Below, piece by piece: positions 27,401 through 35,280 of a DNA stretch of 64,000 bases. A program made the translations under genes and the position numbers. The notes below the pieces were generated by a model, which was given only the letters and a program-made list of their open reading frames with translations, was not told the origin of the DNA and ran no database searches. Location: NCBI GenBank assembly GCA_039820545.1, contig JBCBPW010000017.1:1-64000 (forward strand), in the 5' to 3' direction. The stretch is from JALEFZ01 sp039820545. Its GTDB lineage: Bacteria > Bacteroidota > Bacteroidia > J057. The stretch's first letter is position 1. Each line of letters starts with the position of its first letter.

Positions 27401-27934
27401 TCAGTCTTTTTGCCAGAGTAAAACAGGGTGAGGTTTGATTGCATGAAGTTGTTCTTGAGTAAACTCATCTGAGGTATAAGTCAGATAACGAATCTTACGC
27501 TTGATCAGGGGTTCTGCTTTTTCTATCAACTGGACTAGATACAGCCGGTCTACATCGCCTATGATGATGAGGTCTACTACTCCGCTATTCAAGCCTTTGG
27601 CAAAGCTACCTGTCAAAAATACACGTTCGACATTGCCCAATCGTTTGATGACGTGGTCCAGAATCTGATCCAAACCTACATATTTCATCACGATGCTATG
27701 AATTTCCTTGAAAAGCGGATGTTGGATGTTGGCGCGAAACATCTTTTTATTCCCTTCCATTTCGGAATTCAACATACCCGCTTTCTCAAATTTATTGAGC
27801 TCTACACGTATGGCATTGGTAGACTCACCAAATTCAGACTCCAAATTGCGGAGGTAAGAAGTAGTTTTGCTATTGAGAAAAAACTTCAATAACAGTTTGA
27901 TACGCGTTTTTGAGGAGATGAGGGCTTCTACCAT
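27401..27934 (-). CDS. Winged-helix protein with nucleotidyltransferase-like domain
   Basis: This 177-residue protein heads the long glycan operon. Residues 1-70 look like an ArsR-like winged helix (LESEFGESTNAIRVELNKFEKAGML is the recognition region). Residues of about 100-177 resemble a minimal nucleotidyltransferase: GS at 109-110 is present, but the usual D-x-D pair reads V119-V-D121, so catalysis is doubtful. Similar proteins sit at the head of many exopolysaccharide loci in this phylum and are thought to regulate them, although this is not proven. A 7-base inverted repeat lies 12 bases upstream of its start. Confidence 0.72.
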   Translation of the reverse strand: MVEALISSKTRIKLLLKFFLNSKTTSYLRNLESEFGESTNAIRVELNKFEKAGMLNSEMEGNKKMFRANIQHPLFKEIHSIVMKYVGLDQILDHVIKRLGNVERVFLTGSFAKGLNSGVVDLIIIGDVDRLYLVQLIEKAEPLIKRKIRYLTYTSDEFTQEQLHAIKPHPVLLWQKD

Positions 27935-27946
27935 TGTGTAGCTTTT

Positions 27947-27965
27947 CGAGTAACAATATTACTCG
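27947..27965. promoter_or_regulatory. Perfect inverted repeat upstream of the glycan operon, possible operator
   Basis: The arms CGAGTAA (27947-27953) and TTACTCG (27959-27965) are exact complements with a 5-base AT-rich spacer. The site lies 12 bases upstream of the start codon of the winged-helix gene that heads the operon, and in the gap shared with the divergent kdsA gene. Its size suits a dimeric winged-helix protein, so autoregulation is a natural guess. No binding evidence exists in the sequence itself. Confidence 0.45.
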
Positions 27966-28127
27966 TTTTCTATTAAGTTCCCATGAAAAAGAAGGCAATT
28001 GTAAGGAAATCGAAGGATTCGTCTTTGCTGGAGATACAGGAAAATTGCCAAGTATGTGCCCTCTTTCCTCCTCCTTCATTGGTTATGTCCTATATCCCTT
28101 CTACTTTTGCGCCAAATAATTCCTGAT

Positions 28128-28967
28128 ATGGTCAAACATATGGTGCAAGTCGGAGATATATCTTGTGGGGCTGATTCTCTCTTCCTGATCTCTGGTCCTT
28201 GTGTGATCGAATCTGAGTCGATCATGATGCAAGCCGCAGAGAAACTACAGTCTGTCTCTGAATCCCTGAACATACCCGTAATCTATAAATCCTCCTTTTT
28301 GAAGGATAACCGTTCCTCTGTAGATTATTACACAGGACCTGGCTTGGAGGAAGGATTACGCATTCTTCAAAAAGTAAAAGATACCTTCGGTTTTCCACTC
28401 ATCTCAGACATTCATGAGCCTTCACATGCAGCGGCGGCAGCCCAAGTCTTAGATGTCATCCAAATCCCAGCCTACCTCTGCATGCAAACGAGTGTCCTCG
28501 TCGCAGCAGGAAAAACTGGGAAAACCGTCAATATCAAACATGGTCAGTTTCTCGCACCTGAAAACATGATCAAGCCTGCACATAAGGTGGCATCCACGGG
28601 AAATCAACAAATTCTCCTGACAGAAAGAGGATATACCTTTGGCTACAACGACCTCATCGTAGATCCACGAAGTTTCTATCACCTCCGCCAGACGGGTTAT
28701 CCTGTCATATTTGATGTCACACACTCCATCAGGAAGTATGGAATACCCAGTGCAGATCCACGTGGGGGTATGCGCGAGTTTCTACCTACACTGGCACGCT
28801 CAGCTGTAGCAGCAGGAATCGATGGACTCTTCATCGAAGTCCATCCCAATCCTGAAGAGGCACTATGCGACGCTGCGAGTCAGCTCGACATGAATGACCT
28901 AGAAGCCTTTCTTGAACCTCTGATTGAAATTCATGATCTAGAGGTCAAATGGCGCAACAAGGTATAA
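28128..28967 (+). CDS. kdsA: 3-deoxy-8-phosphooctulonate synthase
   Basis: KdsA condenses phosphoenolpyruvate with D-arabinose 5-phosphate to form Kdo 8-phosphate. The ATG at 28128 is chosen because it begins the conserved protein; the frame opens at 28056 with an unsupported hydrophobic stretch. A second ATG at 28140 is also possible. LISGPCVIES carries the cysteine of the metal-dependent class, and KDNRSS, TERGYTFGYN and FDVTHSI are the usual active-site blocks. About 279 residues is normal length. It is followed by an aldolase-CBS fusion and a KdsC-like phosphatase, so the set probably feeds a Kdo-like sugar into the surface glycan and need not be the copy used for lipopolysaccharide core. 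Confidence 0.93.
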   Translation: MVKHMVQVGDISCGADSLFLISGPCVIESESIMMQAAEKLQSVSESLNIPVIYKSSFLKDNRSSVDYYTGPGLEEGLRILQKVKDTFGFPLISDIHEPSHAAAAAQVLDVIQIPAYLCMQTSVLVAAGKTGKTVNIKHGQFLAPENMIKPAHKVASTGNQQILLTERGYTFGYNDLIVDPRSFYHLRQTGYPVIFDVTHSIRKYGIPSADPRGGMREFLPTLARSAVAAGIDGLFIEVHPNPEEALCDAASQLDMNDLEAFLEPLIEIHDLEVKWRNKV

Positions 28968-28974
28968 CCCTATC

Positions 28975-29026
28975 CATTTTTCATTTTTCATTGTTCATTG
29001 TTCATTGTTCATTGTTCATTGTTCAT
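28975..29026. repeat. Short tandem repeat of 7-base units
   Basis: Seven consecutive 7-base units fill the gap after kdsA: two copies of CATTTTT and five of CATTGTT, ending with CAT. The start of the array matches the CATTTTT units in the intergenic element at 44011. Such arrays can change length by slippage; here that would alter the spacing between kdsA and the next gene but no reading frame. Confidence 0.85.
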
Positions 29027-29061
29027 AAGCAACTCTCTTCATACTCTCTTACCCATTCCTT

Positions 29062-30069
29062 ATGGAACTCTATCTCGATTCTGCAGATCTGAAAGAAATT
29101 GAAACCGCATTCCAGTTGGGTTACTTAGCAGGTCTTACCACTACGCCGACCTTCATGCATAGAGCGGGCATCACAGATATCGATGGAACCATCGTCAAGC
29201 TATCTCAGATGGTACCCGTCCTACAGATCGAAGCACTGGGAAACACGGCAGAAGAAATCCGTGATGAAGCCCTCCGTTTACTGGACTTGGGTTTGGATAA
29301 GGGTAAAACCGTATTCAAGATTCCTATTTCACTAGAGGGAACCCGTGCTTGCTATATGCTGCGCAAAGATGGTATGCTTGTCAATCTGCATCTGGTATAT
29401 ACAGTGCAGCAAGCTTACATGGCCATGAGTGCGGACGCTACCTACGTCTGTCCCCTAGTCGGTCGATTGCAAGATCAGGGTCAAGATGCATTGGGGCTCG
29501 TCGAGCAGTGTGTTGAAGCTGTCGATCACTATGGATATACCACCAAAGTCATGTTCTCTTCTGTTCGTCACGTGGAGCATGTCCGCAATGCGCTGAATCT
29601 GGGGGTGCACACGATCACCGTACCCTGGAAGGTCATGCAAAAGTTGACAGATAACCACTTTACAGATATTGGGACGCAGCAGTTTGTAGAGCATACGCGT
29701 ATGACCACGATGCGTGTGAGAGACATCATACGCCCCGCCAATCCTATTATTCATACAGATGCGACGATCCTGGATGCGCTGGTCGAGATGAGTCGCTCAG
29801 GTCTAGGAGCTGTGACTTTGTTGAATGAAAAGGAAGAGATTGTAGGAGTATTTACAGATGGCGATCTCCGCCGTCAGATTGAAACTCATGGAAAAGAGGT
29901 CCTCACGAGCTTACTCTCCAAGCTAGAGCCCAAAGCCCCTTACCAGATTGAAGCAGATGCAGCCTTGCTAGAAGCATCCAACCTATTCAAAGATACGAAG
30001 GTGGATACCCTGCTGGTAGTTGACAAGGGGCGACCTGTAGGCATGCTCGATATCCAAGATTTATTCTAA
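29062..30069 (+). CDS. Fructose-6-phosphate aldolase/transaldolase-like domain fused to CBS domains
   Basis: Residues 1-212 align closely with the small aldolase FsaA/TalC: MELYLDSADL at the N terminus and the Schiff-base lysine in VFKIPISLEG (Lys86). The residue matching Asn28 of FsaA is Thr28 (GLTTTP) and the residue matching catalytic Tyr131 is Leu132 (CPLVGRL), so the active site has diverged. Residues of about 218-335 are a tandem CBS pair (VRDIIRP, GVFTDGDLRRQ, LLVVDKGRPVGMLDIQDL) like the tail of the arabinose-5-phosphate isomerase KdsD. The gene sits between kdsA and a KdsC-like gene. It may supply or channel arabinose 5-phosphate or a related sugar phosphate, with nucleotide control through CBS. 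Confidence 0.85.
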   Translation: MELYLDSADLKEIETAFQLGYLAGLTTTPTFMHRAGITDIDGTIVKLSQMVPVLQIEALGNTAEEIRDEALRLLDLGLDKGKTVFKIPISLEGTRACYMLRKDGMLVNLHLVYTVQQAYMAMSADATYVCPLVGRLQDQGQDALGLVEQCVEAVDHYGYTTKVMFSSVRHVEHVRNALNLGVHTITVPWKVMQKLTDNHFTDIGTQQFVEHTRMTTMRVRDIIRPANPIIHTDATILDALVEMSRSGLGAVTLLNEKEEIVGVFTDGDLRRQIETHGKEVLTSLLSKLEPKAPYQIEADAALLEASNLFKDTKVDTLLVVDKGRPVGMLDIQDLF

Positions 30070-30071
30070 TT

Positions 30072-30098
30072 TCATTTTTCAAGGTGTACCCGATTCAC
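30072..30098. repeat. Copy of dispersed intergenic motif
   Basis: The 27 bases here match 44025-44051 at 25 positions: TCATTTTTC, then AAGGTGTACC, then GA-TCAC with two differences. Each copy follows the stop codon of a plus-strand gene. At this copy the downstream half (to about 30196) is diverged from the other element. Role unknown. Confidence 0.65.
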
Positions 30099-30196
30099 AA
30101 GCATAAGTGCCCTGAACCATGAAAGATGTTCCATGAAATATGATTTGAGTTTCCTGAAGAATGAATAATGCTCTTTCTCTCTTTGAACGGTGATCT

Positions 30197-30904
30197 ATGA
30201 AAAACGAATACAACATCTTTACCCAATTAGGAGGGAAGTTTCTCGTCCAGCCTGAAATTTTTGCCAAAAAGCTGGATAAGATAACATGCGTCTTATTCGA
30301 TTGGGATGGGGTGTTTAATTCAGGGGAAAAGGGGGAAGGGACTACCAGTCACTTTTATGAAGCAGACTCAATGGGAACCAATTTATTGAGGTTTGCTTTT
30401 TGGGCTAAAAACCAGCAAACGCTCCCTATCACAGGGGTACTTTCAGGTGCATCCAGTGCCTCGGCTCAAACTTTCGTATCGAGAGAACACTTTCACTTTC
30501 TCGCGACGCGCTTCAAACACAAGTCTGAGGCTATCGAGGCCGTATGTCAGCATTGTGGCCTCAACCCTGATGAGATTCTCTGGGTATACGATGATGTGTT
30601 AGACGTATCTGCTGCCCGTATGTGCGGCCTTCGCATCATGGTTCGAAGATCAGCCAGCCCCCTATTTACACAATACATTGAAAGAGAAGGCTTGGCAGAA
30701 TATGTAACAGCACATGCTGGGGGAGACTTTGCGGTAAGAGAAATTTCAGAACTATTGATCGGACTTATGGGAAAATGGGAGGAAGTTTTGGCACACCGTA
30801 CGACTTACTCTTCCACTTATCGCTCCTATTTGGAAATCCGCCAAGCTATTCGCCCCCAAGCATTACAGCGAATGGTAGAGGGCCTACAGTTCATGGATCT
30901 ATAG
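30197..30904 (+). CDS. HAD-family phosphatase, KdsC-like
   Basis: The 235-residue protein carries the HAD motifs: LFDWDGVFN with nucleophile Asp35 and general acid/base Asp37, LSGA with Ser83, Lys109 in HKSEA and the acidic YDDVLD (Asp132, Asp133, Asp136). The DxDGV motif and lack of a large cap place it near KdsC, the Kdo 8-phosphate phosphatase. It is longer than typical KdsC (about 180-190 residues), with an extra N-terminal stretch of 28 residues and a C-terminal extension after residue 190. It ends 14 bases before the convergent acetyltransferase gene. The substrate is inferred from the adjacent kdsA and aldolase-CBS genes. Confidence 0.8.
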   Translation: MKNEYNIFTQLGGKFLVQPEIFAKKLDKITCVLFDWDGVFNSGEKGEGTTSHFYEADSMGTNLLRFAFWAKNQQTLPITGVLSGASSASAQTFVSREHFHFLATRFKHKSEAIEAVCQHCGLNPDEILWVYDDVLDVSAARMCGLRIMVRRSASPLFTQYIEREGLAEYVTAHAGGDFAVREISELLIGLMGKWEEVLAHRTTYSSTYRSYLEIRQAIRPQALQRMVEGLQFMDL

Positions 30905-30917
30905 CCATCATTTATTT

Positions 30918-31493
30918 TTAACGCATGCGCTTTACCCCTTCTTCTGTGCGCTGGTAAGTCTGCCCACTTTCGGGACAAGTAGCCATTCCTTCCTTGTCAA
31001 ACTCCAATCGATGTCCATACTCGCTCATCCATCCTACCTGGCGTGCAGGATTACCTACAAGCAATGCATAAGGAGGCACATCCTTGGTCACGACAGCACC
31101 TGCTCCGACAAAGCAATACTTCCCCATCGTGATACCACAGACAATGGTCGCATTGGCACCGATGGAAACGCCTTGCTCCAAGTAGGTAGGATCGTATTGC
31201 CCTCTGCGAACTACGGCAGATCGAGGATTGCGCACATTGGTGAAGACCATAGAAGGACCCAGGAAAACATCATCGGCGCAGGTGACACCCGAGTAAATCG
31301 AGACATTGTTCTGCACCTTGACATTATTTCCTAAGGTCACATCGCCTGCGACAAAAACGTTTTGCCCCAGGATGCATCCTTTTCCCATTTTCACATTGGA
31401 CATCACATGGCAAAAATGCCAGATCTTGCTCCCTTCCCCTATGCTGACCTCGTCATCTACGATGGCCGTTTCATGTACAAAGTAATCTGCCAC
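30918..31493 (-). CDS. Left-handed beta-helix N-acetyltransferase, WbpD/WlbB-like
   Basis: The 191-residue protein is built of hexapeptide repeats (GCILGQNVFV, VSIGANATIVCG, FVGAGAVVTKD) that form a left-handed beta-helix trimer using acetyl-CoA. FTNVRNPRSAV and the C-terminal ATCPESGQTY tail are features of WbpD/WlbB, which acetylate the 3-amino group of UDP-GlcNAc(3-amino)A. It is the last gene of a set with LegC-like, LegB-like and PtmE-like genes, whereas WlbA and WlbC homologues are at 7.8-10.4 kb, where another hexapeptide transferase also lies. Either protein may do the WbpD step; this one matches the family length and tail better. Confidence 0.84.
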   Translation of the reverse strand: MADYFVHETAIVDDEVSIGEGSKIWHFCHVMSNVKMGKGCILGQNVFVAGDVTLGNNVKVQNNVSIYSGVTCADDVFLGPSMVFTNVRNPRSAVVRRGQYDPTYLEQGVSIGANATIVCGITMGKYCFVGAGAVVTKDVPPYALLVGNPARQVGWMSEYGHRLEFDKEGMATCPESGQTYQRTEEGVKRMR

Positions 31494-31577
31494 AACTCCT
31501 GTATTTGATAGTTTCTGATCTTAAAGATGAAATTAACGGGATTCTTACCAACGGTTTGAGAGCGTATCTTCCAATGG

Positions 31578-32708
31578 TCATTTTTGATTCGCCAAAATAG
31601 CAGAAATTACCCTCTCCTGATCTTTTTTCTTCAGTCCTGCTGAACTAGGCAAACTCATACTATTGGTATGTAGGTATCTGGAATGATGCAATGTTCCCAA
31701 CTTCGGACAGTCCAGATACATAGGAAGCATGTGCATGGGCTTCCAAATCGGTCGTACCTGTATGTCTGCCTTATGGAGGCGCTGAATCATTTGTAGGGTT
31801 GGCTTCTCAAAAGTAGCCGTTACCAGCCACCTATTCGTTTTGACCTCTGGCCTCACCCTTTGAAATGTACACAAATCCTTCAAGGCAGCCTCGTATCGCT
31901 GAAAAACTTGTTCCTTTTTCTCTTTTATCTCCTCCCAGACCCTTAGCTGACTCAACCCTAGTGCTGCGCTCAGGCTTGTCATCCGATAATTAAAGCCTAC
32001 TCTATCGTGATCATATGTAAGCGGGTCCACTTTCGCCTGGGTAGCTAGATGCCCGATTTGACGCGCCCATTGTTCATTCGCAGTCAATACAACTCCTCCT
32101 CCACCCGTCGTCAATATTTTGTTCCCATTGAAAGAAAGTACGCCTAGATCACCCCAAGTACCTGCCTGCTTCCCCTGATCACTACTTCCCAGTGCCTCAG
32201 CTGCATCCTCTATCAAGATCAAGTGATGCTTGTGACAAAGGATTTTCAGTGCCTGCATATCCGCTACATTCCCCATCACATGAACCGCCACCACTGCCCG
32301 AATATATATCTCCAGTCGTTTGTCCCAACATCCCGCTTCACGTATCTCTGTATGGGTCTCCAGATAGATTTCCAACGAAGACACATCTAATAAGTAAGTG
32401 TCAGGGTTTACTTCTGCCAACAGTGGCTGGGCTTCGAGATAACGTACCGCATTGGCTGTCGCCACAAACGTGATGTCGGGGATGATGACGCCATCACTTG
32501 AGCGAACACCTGCTACAGATAGGGCCAAATGCAAAGCCGCTGTTCCCGAGTTGACCGCTACCACGTGAGGACTGCCCGTAAGATCCGAGAGTGCCTCCTC
32601 AAATTCAGATACCCAGGGACCTGCGGAGGAGACCCAGCCACTGTCAAGGCAAGCTTTGAGCATATCCCATGCATCAGGCGAAAGATAAGGTTCGTGGAGT
32701 GGAATCAT
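31578..32708 (-). CDS. DegT-family aminotransferase, LegC/PglE-like
   Basis: This 376-residue PLP enzyme has Asp168 in LIEDAAEALG and Lys197 in SFNGNKILTTGGGG. The N-terminal IPLHEPYLSPDAW and GWVSSAGPWV blocks, together with GNKILTTGGGG, are characteristic of LegC and PglE, which aminate the 4-keto group of a GlcNAc-nucleotide 4-keto-6-deoxy sugar. The LegB-like dehydratase lies 2 bases upstream and supplies that substrate. The pair should make a bacillosamine-type 2,4-diamino-6-deoxy sugar nucleotide, an intermediate of legionaminic acid or bacillosamine. Confidence 0.85.
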   Translation of the reverse strand: MIPLHEPYLSPDAWDMLKACLDSGWVSSAGPWVSEFEEALSDLTGSPHVVAVNSGTAALHLALSVAGVRSSDGVIIPDITFVATANAVRYLEAQPLLAEVNPDTYLLDVSSLEIYLETHTEIREAGCWDKRLEIYIRAVVAVHVMGNVADMQALKILCHKHHLILIEDAAEALGSSDQGKQAGTWGDLGVLSFNGNKILTTGGGGVVLTANEQWARQIGHLATQAKVDPLTYDHDRVGFNYRMTSLSAALGLSQLRVWEEIKEKKEQVFQRYEAALKDLCTFQRVRPEVKTNRWLVTATFEKPTLQMIQRLHKADIQVRPIWKPMHMLPMYLDCPKLGTLHHSRYLHTNSMSLPSSAGLKKKDQERVISAILANQK

Positions 32709-32710
32709 AT

Positions 32711-33700
32711 TTACACGAAGTATCCTTTGGGAAAAAGGGTCAGATTCTCGGGCTTTCTATACCAGTCTATACATACATCCAACCCCTTCGAAAGTGAGAA
32801 ATTGGGTTTCCAGCCTGTCGTTTTATGTAGCCTTGTCGCATCTCCACAAAGTCTGAGGACTTCACTTGCCGAAGGGCGTATACGCTGAGGGTCTTGCATG
32901 ACTGATACGTCTGCCTGGATCTTTTCAATCAACAGATGAGCCAGCTCTCCCATAGAGATGTCCTTACCTGAGGCGATATTAACGACTTCTCCTATCAGTT
33001 CGTCACATTGTGCAATCGCTAGCAAGGCCGTAGCCGTATCCTTCACAAAAACGAAATCGCGTGTAGGCCTCAGATCTCCCAGGACCAGCTCCTTAGATCC
33101 ACTCAAGAGTTGGGTAATGATGGTAGGGATAATGGCACGGGTGGATTGCCGAGGACCAAAATTATTGAAAGGCCGGACCACCGTCAAAGGCAGCTCATAG
33201 CTTCTATGATAGGCAAGCGCCAAAGATTCCCCACCAATTTTGCTGGCGCTGTAAGGAGACTGAGGCTGAAGCGGATGGGCTTCATCAATGGGCACATATT
33301 GCGCAGTACCGTATACCTCTGATGTAGAGATAATCAATGTCCGTGAAACGTGGGCATGTTTGGCGGCTTCTAGTACATTCAGCGTACCTGAAATATTGAC
33401 ATCTACAAAACTCTGAGCAGCCTGATAGCTGTAAGGAATGGAAACCAGTGCGGCCAAATGGAAGATCTGTGATACGCCCTGTACAGACGCGTGGATGAGC
33501 GCCGCATCTCGCACATCTCCCCAAACGATTTCTACGGCTTGCATTTCTTCCTTTGAAAGCTGCTTGAGCCAGCCGTTTGATTGAAAGGAATTGTACTGAA
33601 CGAGCGCCTTGACTCGATAGCCTGCCCGAATGAGAGATGAGGTAAGGTGGCTGCCGATAAATCCTTCAGCACCTGTAACAAAAGCAATAGGGGCCTCCAT
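32711..33700 (-). CDS. NAD-dependent sugar 4,6-dehydratase, LegB-like
   Basis: The 329-residue protein is an extended SDR with TGAEGFIGSHL at residues 9-19, the dehydratase-type STSEVYG (residues 125-131) and YSASK (Tyr150, Lys154). RPFNNFGPRQ is the usual substrate-loop block. The segment ALVQYNSFQSNGWL near residue 33 is typical of LegB, which dehydrates GDP-GlcNAc (or the UDP form) to a 4-keto-6-deoxy product. It is followed directly by the LegC-like aminotransferase and preceded by a PtmE-like nucleotidyltransferase, which matches the GDP-linked legionaminic acid route. Confidence 0.86.
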   Translation of the reverse strand: MEAPIAFVTGAEGFIGSHLTSSLIRAGYRVKALVQYNSFQSNGWLKQLSKEEMQAVEIVWGDVRDAALIHASVQGVSQIFHLAALVSIPYSYQAAQSFVDVNISGTLNVLEAAKHAHVSRTLIISTSEVYGTAQYVPIDEAHPLQPQSPYSASKIGGESLALAYHRSYELPLTVVRPFNNFGPRQSTRAIIPTIITQLLSGSKELVLGDLRPTRDFVFVKDTATALLAIAQCDELIGEVVNIASGKDISMGELAHLLIEKIQADVSVMQDPQRIRPSASEVLRLCGDATRLHKTTGWKPNFSLSKGLDVCIDWYRKPENLTLFPKGYFV

Positions 33701-33752
33701 ATCTAGGGTTTAGGTAGGGCAAAATAGAAGAACGAATACGATAGCTCCATCC

Positions 33753-34784
33753 TTATAAATTGAATTGAGTAAAAATATCTCTTGTCGTTTCGTAGTCGCG
33801 CACTTGCCCGATGTCCATCCAGTATTCATTGATGATGTAAGCGTGGGTGGGTTCATCTGCCATCACCATCTGTTCAAATACCTGGGTCATGTCTACATGC
33901 ATATCAGAAGGGATATATGCCAGCGCAGCGGGTTCCAGTACATAGATTCCTGCATTGACGAAGGTCTTGTGATGCGGTTTTTCTTCCAGCGAGAGAATGC
34001 GAGAGTTGCGGGTGTGTACGACACCAAAAGGAAGCTGGTAATTGTATTCGTGTAGACACATGGTCGCAAATGCCCCACGTTCGTGATGAAATTTCAGTAG
34101 ACTCTCAAAATTCAGCGTCGTGATGAGGTCACCATTCATCACGATCATGGGATGGGTAAAGTCTTTCTCGATCAGACTGAGTGAGCCTGCTGTCCCCAAT
34201 GCCTTATCCTCATGCACATATTGAATGGATACACCAAACTGACTCCCATCTCCAAAATATTCTTTTATGATACTCGCTTTGTAGTTTACACAAAAGTAAA
34301 AGTCTCGGAAACCATACTCGATAAAGGAATCTAGTATGATCTGAAGAATAGGTTTGTGCCCTAGCGGGAGCATCGGCTTGGGTATGTCTCGGGTCAGGTC
34401 TCCAAGTCGACTACCAGTACCGCCTACCATCAGGACGACCTTGTTGGGGCGAGACTTGAGATGCTTAGGGACGGAAAGGATATCGACAAGTGTAAGATCT
34501 TTTTTTACGACAGGGAGATAAGGAGGGACTTGGTGAAGTGCCAGCGCCTCAATTCCTTTCTTTAATTGGGACTCAAATATCTTGGGAGGATGGGGATTCA
34601 TGACCTCCTCTAGTTTCCATTTGTGGTTCAGGACAGCACGTCGAATGTCTTGATCTGTGATCGTACCGATCAGGCGATGAGATGCATCTACGATGGCCAG
34701 AAAACCCGCATGCTGCATATCCATTTTTTGAGCGATCTTTTGGAGCGGCATGGATGGGTCAAAGTCCAAAACTAGGTGATGCAT
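33753..34784 (-). CDS. CBS-domain nucleotidyltransferase, PtmE-like
   Basis: Residues 1-110 form a CBS pair (ITDQDIRRAVL near 42-52) and residues 115-343 form a sugar-1-phosphate nucleotidyltransferase. The signature GGTGSRLGDLT (121-131) and Lys136 in PKPMLP are present, with MNGDL as the metal-binding block. This order matches PtmE, which makes GDP-glucosamine in the legionaminic acid pathway. It is the first gene of the minus-strand set with LegB-like and LegC-like genes, so a GDP-amino-sugar supply is the best reading. UTP or CTP use cannot be excluded from sequence. Confidence 0.84.
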   Translation of the reverse strand: MHHLVLDFDPSMPLQKIAQKMDMQHAGFLAIVDASHRLIGTITDQDIRRAVLNHKWKLEEVMNPHPPKIFESQLKKGIEALALHQVPPYLPVVKKDLTLVDILSVPKHLKSRPNKVVLMVGGTGSRLGDLTRDIPKPMLPLGHKPILQIILDSFIEYGFRDFYFCVNYKASIIKEYFGDGSQFGVSIQYVHEDKALGTAGSLSLIEKDFTHPMIVMNGDLITTLNFESLLKFHHERGAFATMCLHEYNYQLPFGVVHTRNSRILSLEEKPHHKTFVNAGIYVLEPAALAYIPSDMHVDMTQVFEQMVMADEPTHAYIINEYWMDIGQVRDYETTRDIFTQFNL

Positions 34785-35280
34785 GAGATTCCATATTTTT
34801 CGCTAAAATAGTATAATGCCACAAAATATTTCGTCCATTCTCTTTCGTACATTACATCTTTGACCTAAGTTTTTCATATACAAGATATTACAGCTCATTA
34901 ATTCCTGTTATTCTGTAAATTGTAGCACATGTAAGGGTGAGCATCTGTACTTTCATTTACTGGTAGATTCTGGATATAAATCATCGAAACACATCGCAAA
35001 ATCCTTACACTTACTACGAATTCAAAAATATTTTCATATGTAGTATATACTGTCCGACCTCATACAATCTTTATAAAATCACGCCTGATCACGGCTATTA
35101 TTTGTTGACATTTTATTTTTTTTCCTAGATTAGATGAATAGCCACCCGTGAAGAGTAATTTTTTCCTCCTCTTTACGTTACTTCTTTTGTTGCCAGGAAA
35201 TCGTCCCGATCGTAGCCACAGCTTGCTCCTAGCAGGAGACAATCAAATCTACCTGTACCTATCATGTACCTTGAAACTCT
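34785..35280. other. AT-rich intergenic region between divergent PtmE-like and TetR genes
   Basis: This 496-base gap is AT-rich and holds no convincing gene. It separates two divergent genes, so it should contain promoters for both directions. A promoter-like element is noted at 35105-35133. A palindromic ATATGTAGTATATAC-like stretch at about 35036-35050 has a cousin near 54925-54940, but no family can be named. Confidence 0.6.
35105..35133 (+). promoter_or_regulatory. Candidate Bacteroidota-type promoter upstream of TetR gene
   Basis: TTG at 35105-35107 is followed after 18 bases by TAGATTAG at 35126-35133, which matches the TAnnTTTG element at all but one fixed position. Transcription would begin near 35140 and leave a leader of about 140 bases. 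The match is suggestive only, as the region is AT-rich. Confidence 0.3.

Noticed and set aside
27382..27468. N-terminal extension of the giant T9SS cargo protein
   Set aside because: The extension overlaps the regulator gene and precedes a good signal peptide that starts at 27381.
28975..29026. Regular repeats that might suggest a CRISPR array
   Set aside because: The units are only 7 bases, directly adjacent and without spacers; no cas genes are in the window.
34785..35280. Short open frames in the AT-rich gap before the TetR gene
   Set aside because: They lack domains, composition typical of coding sequence, and any convincing start; they read as chance frames.
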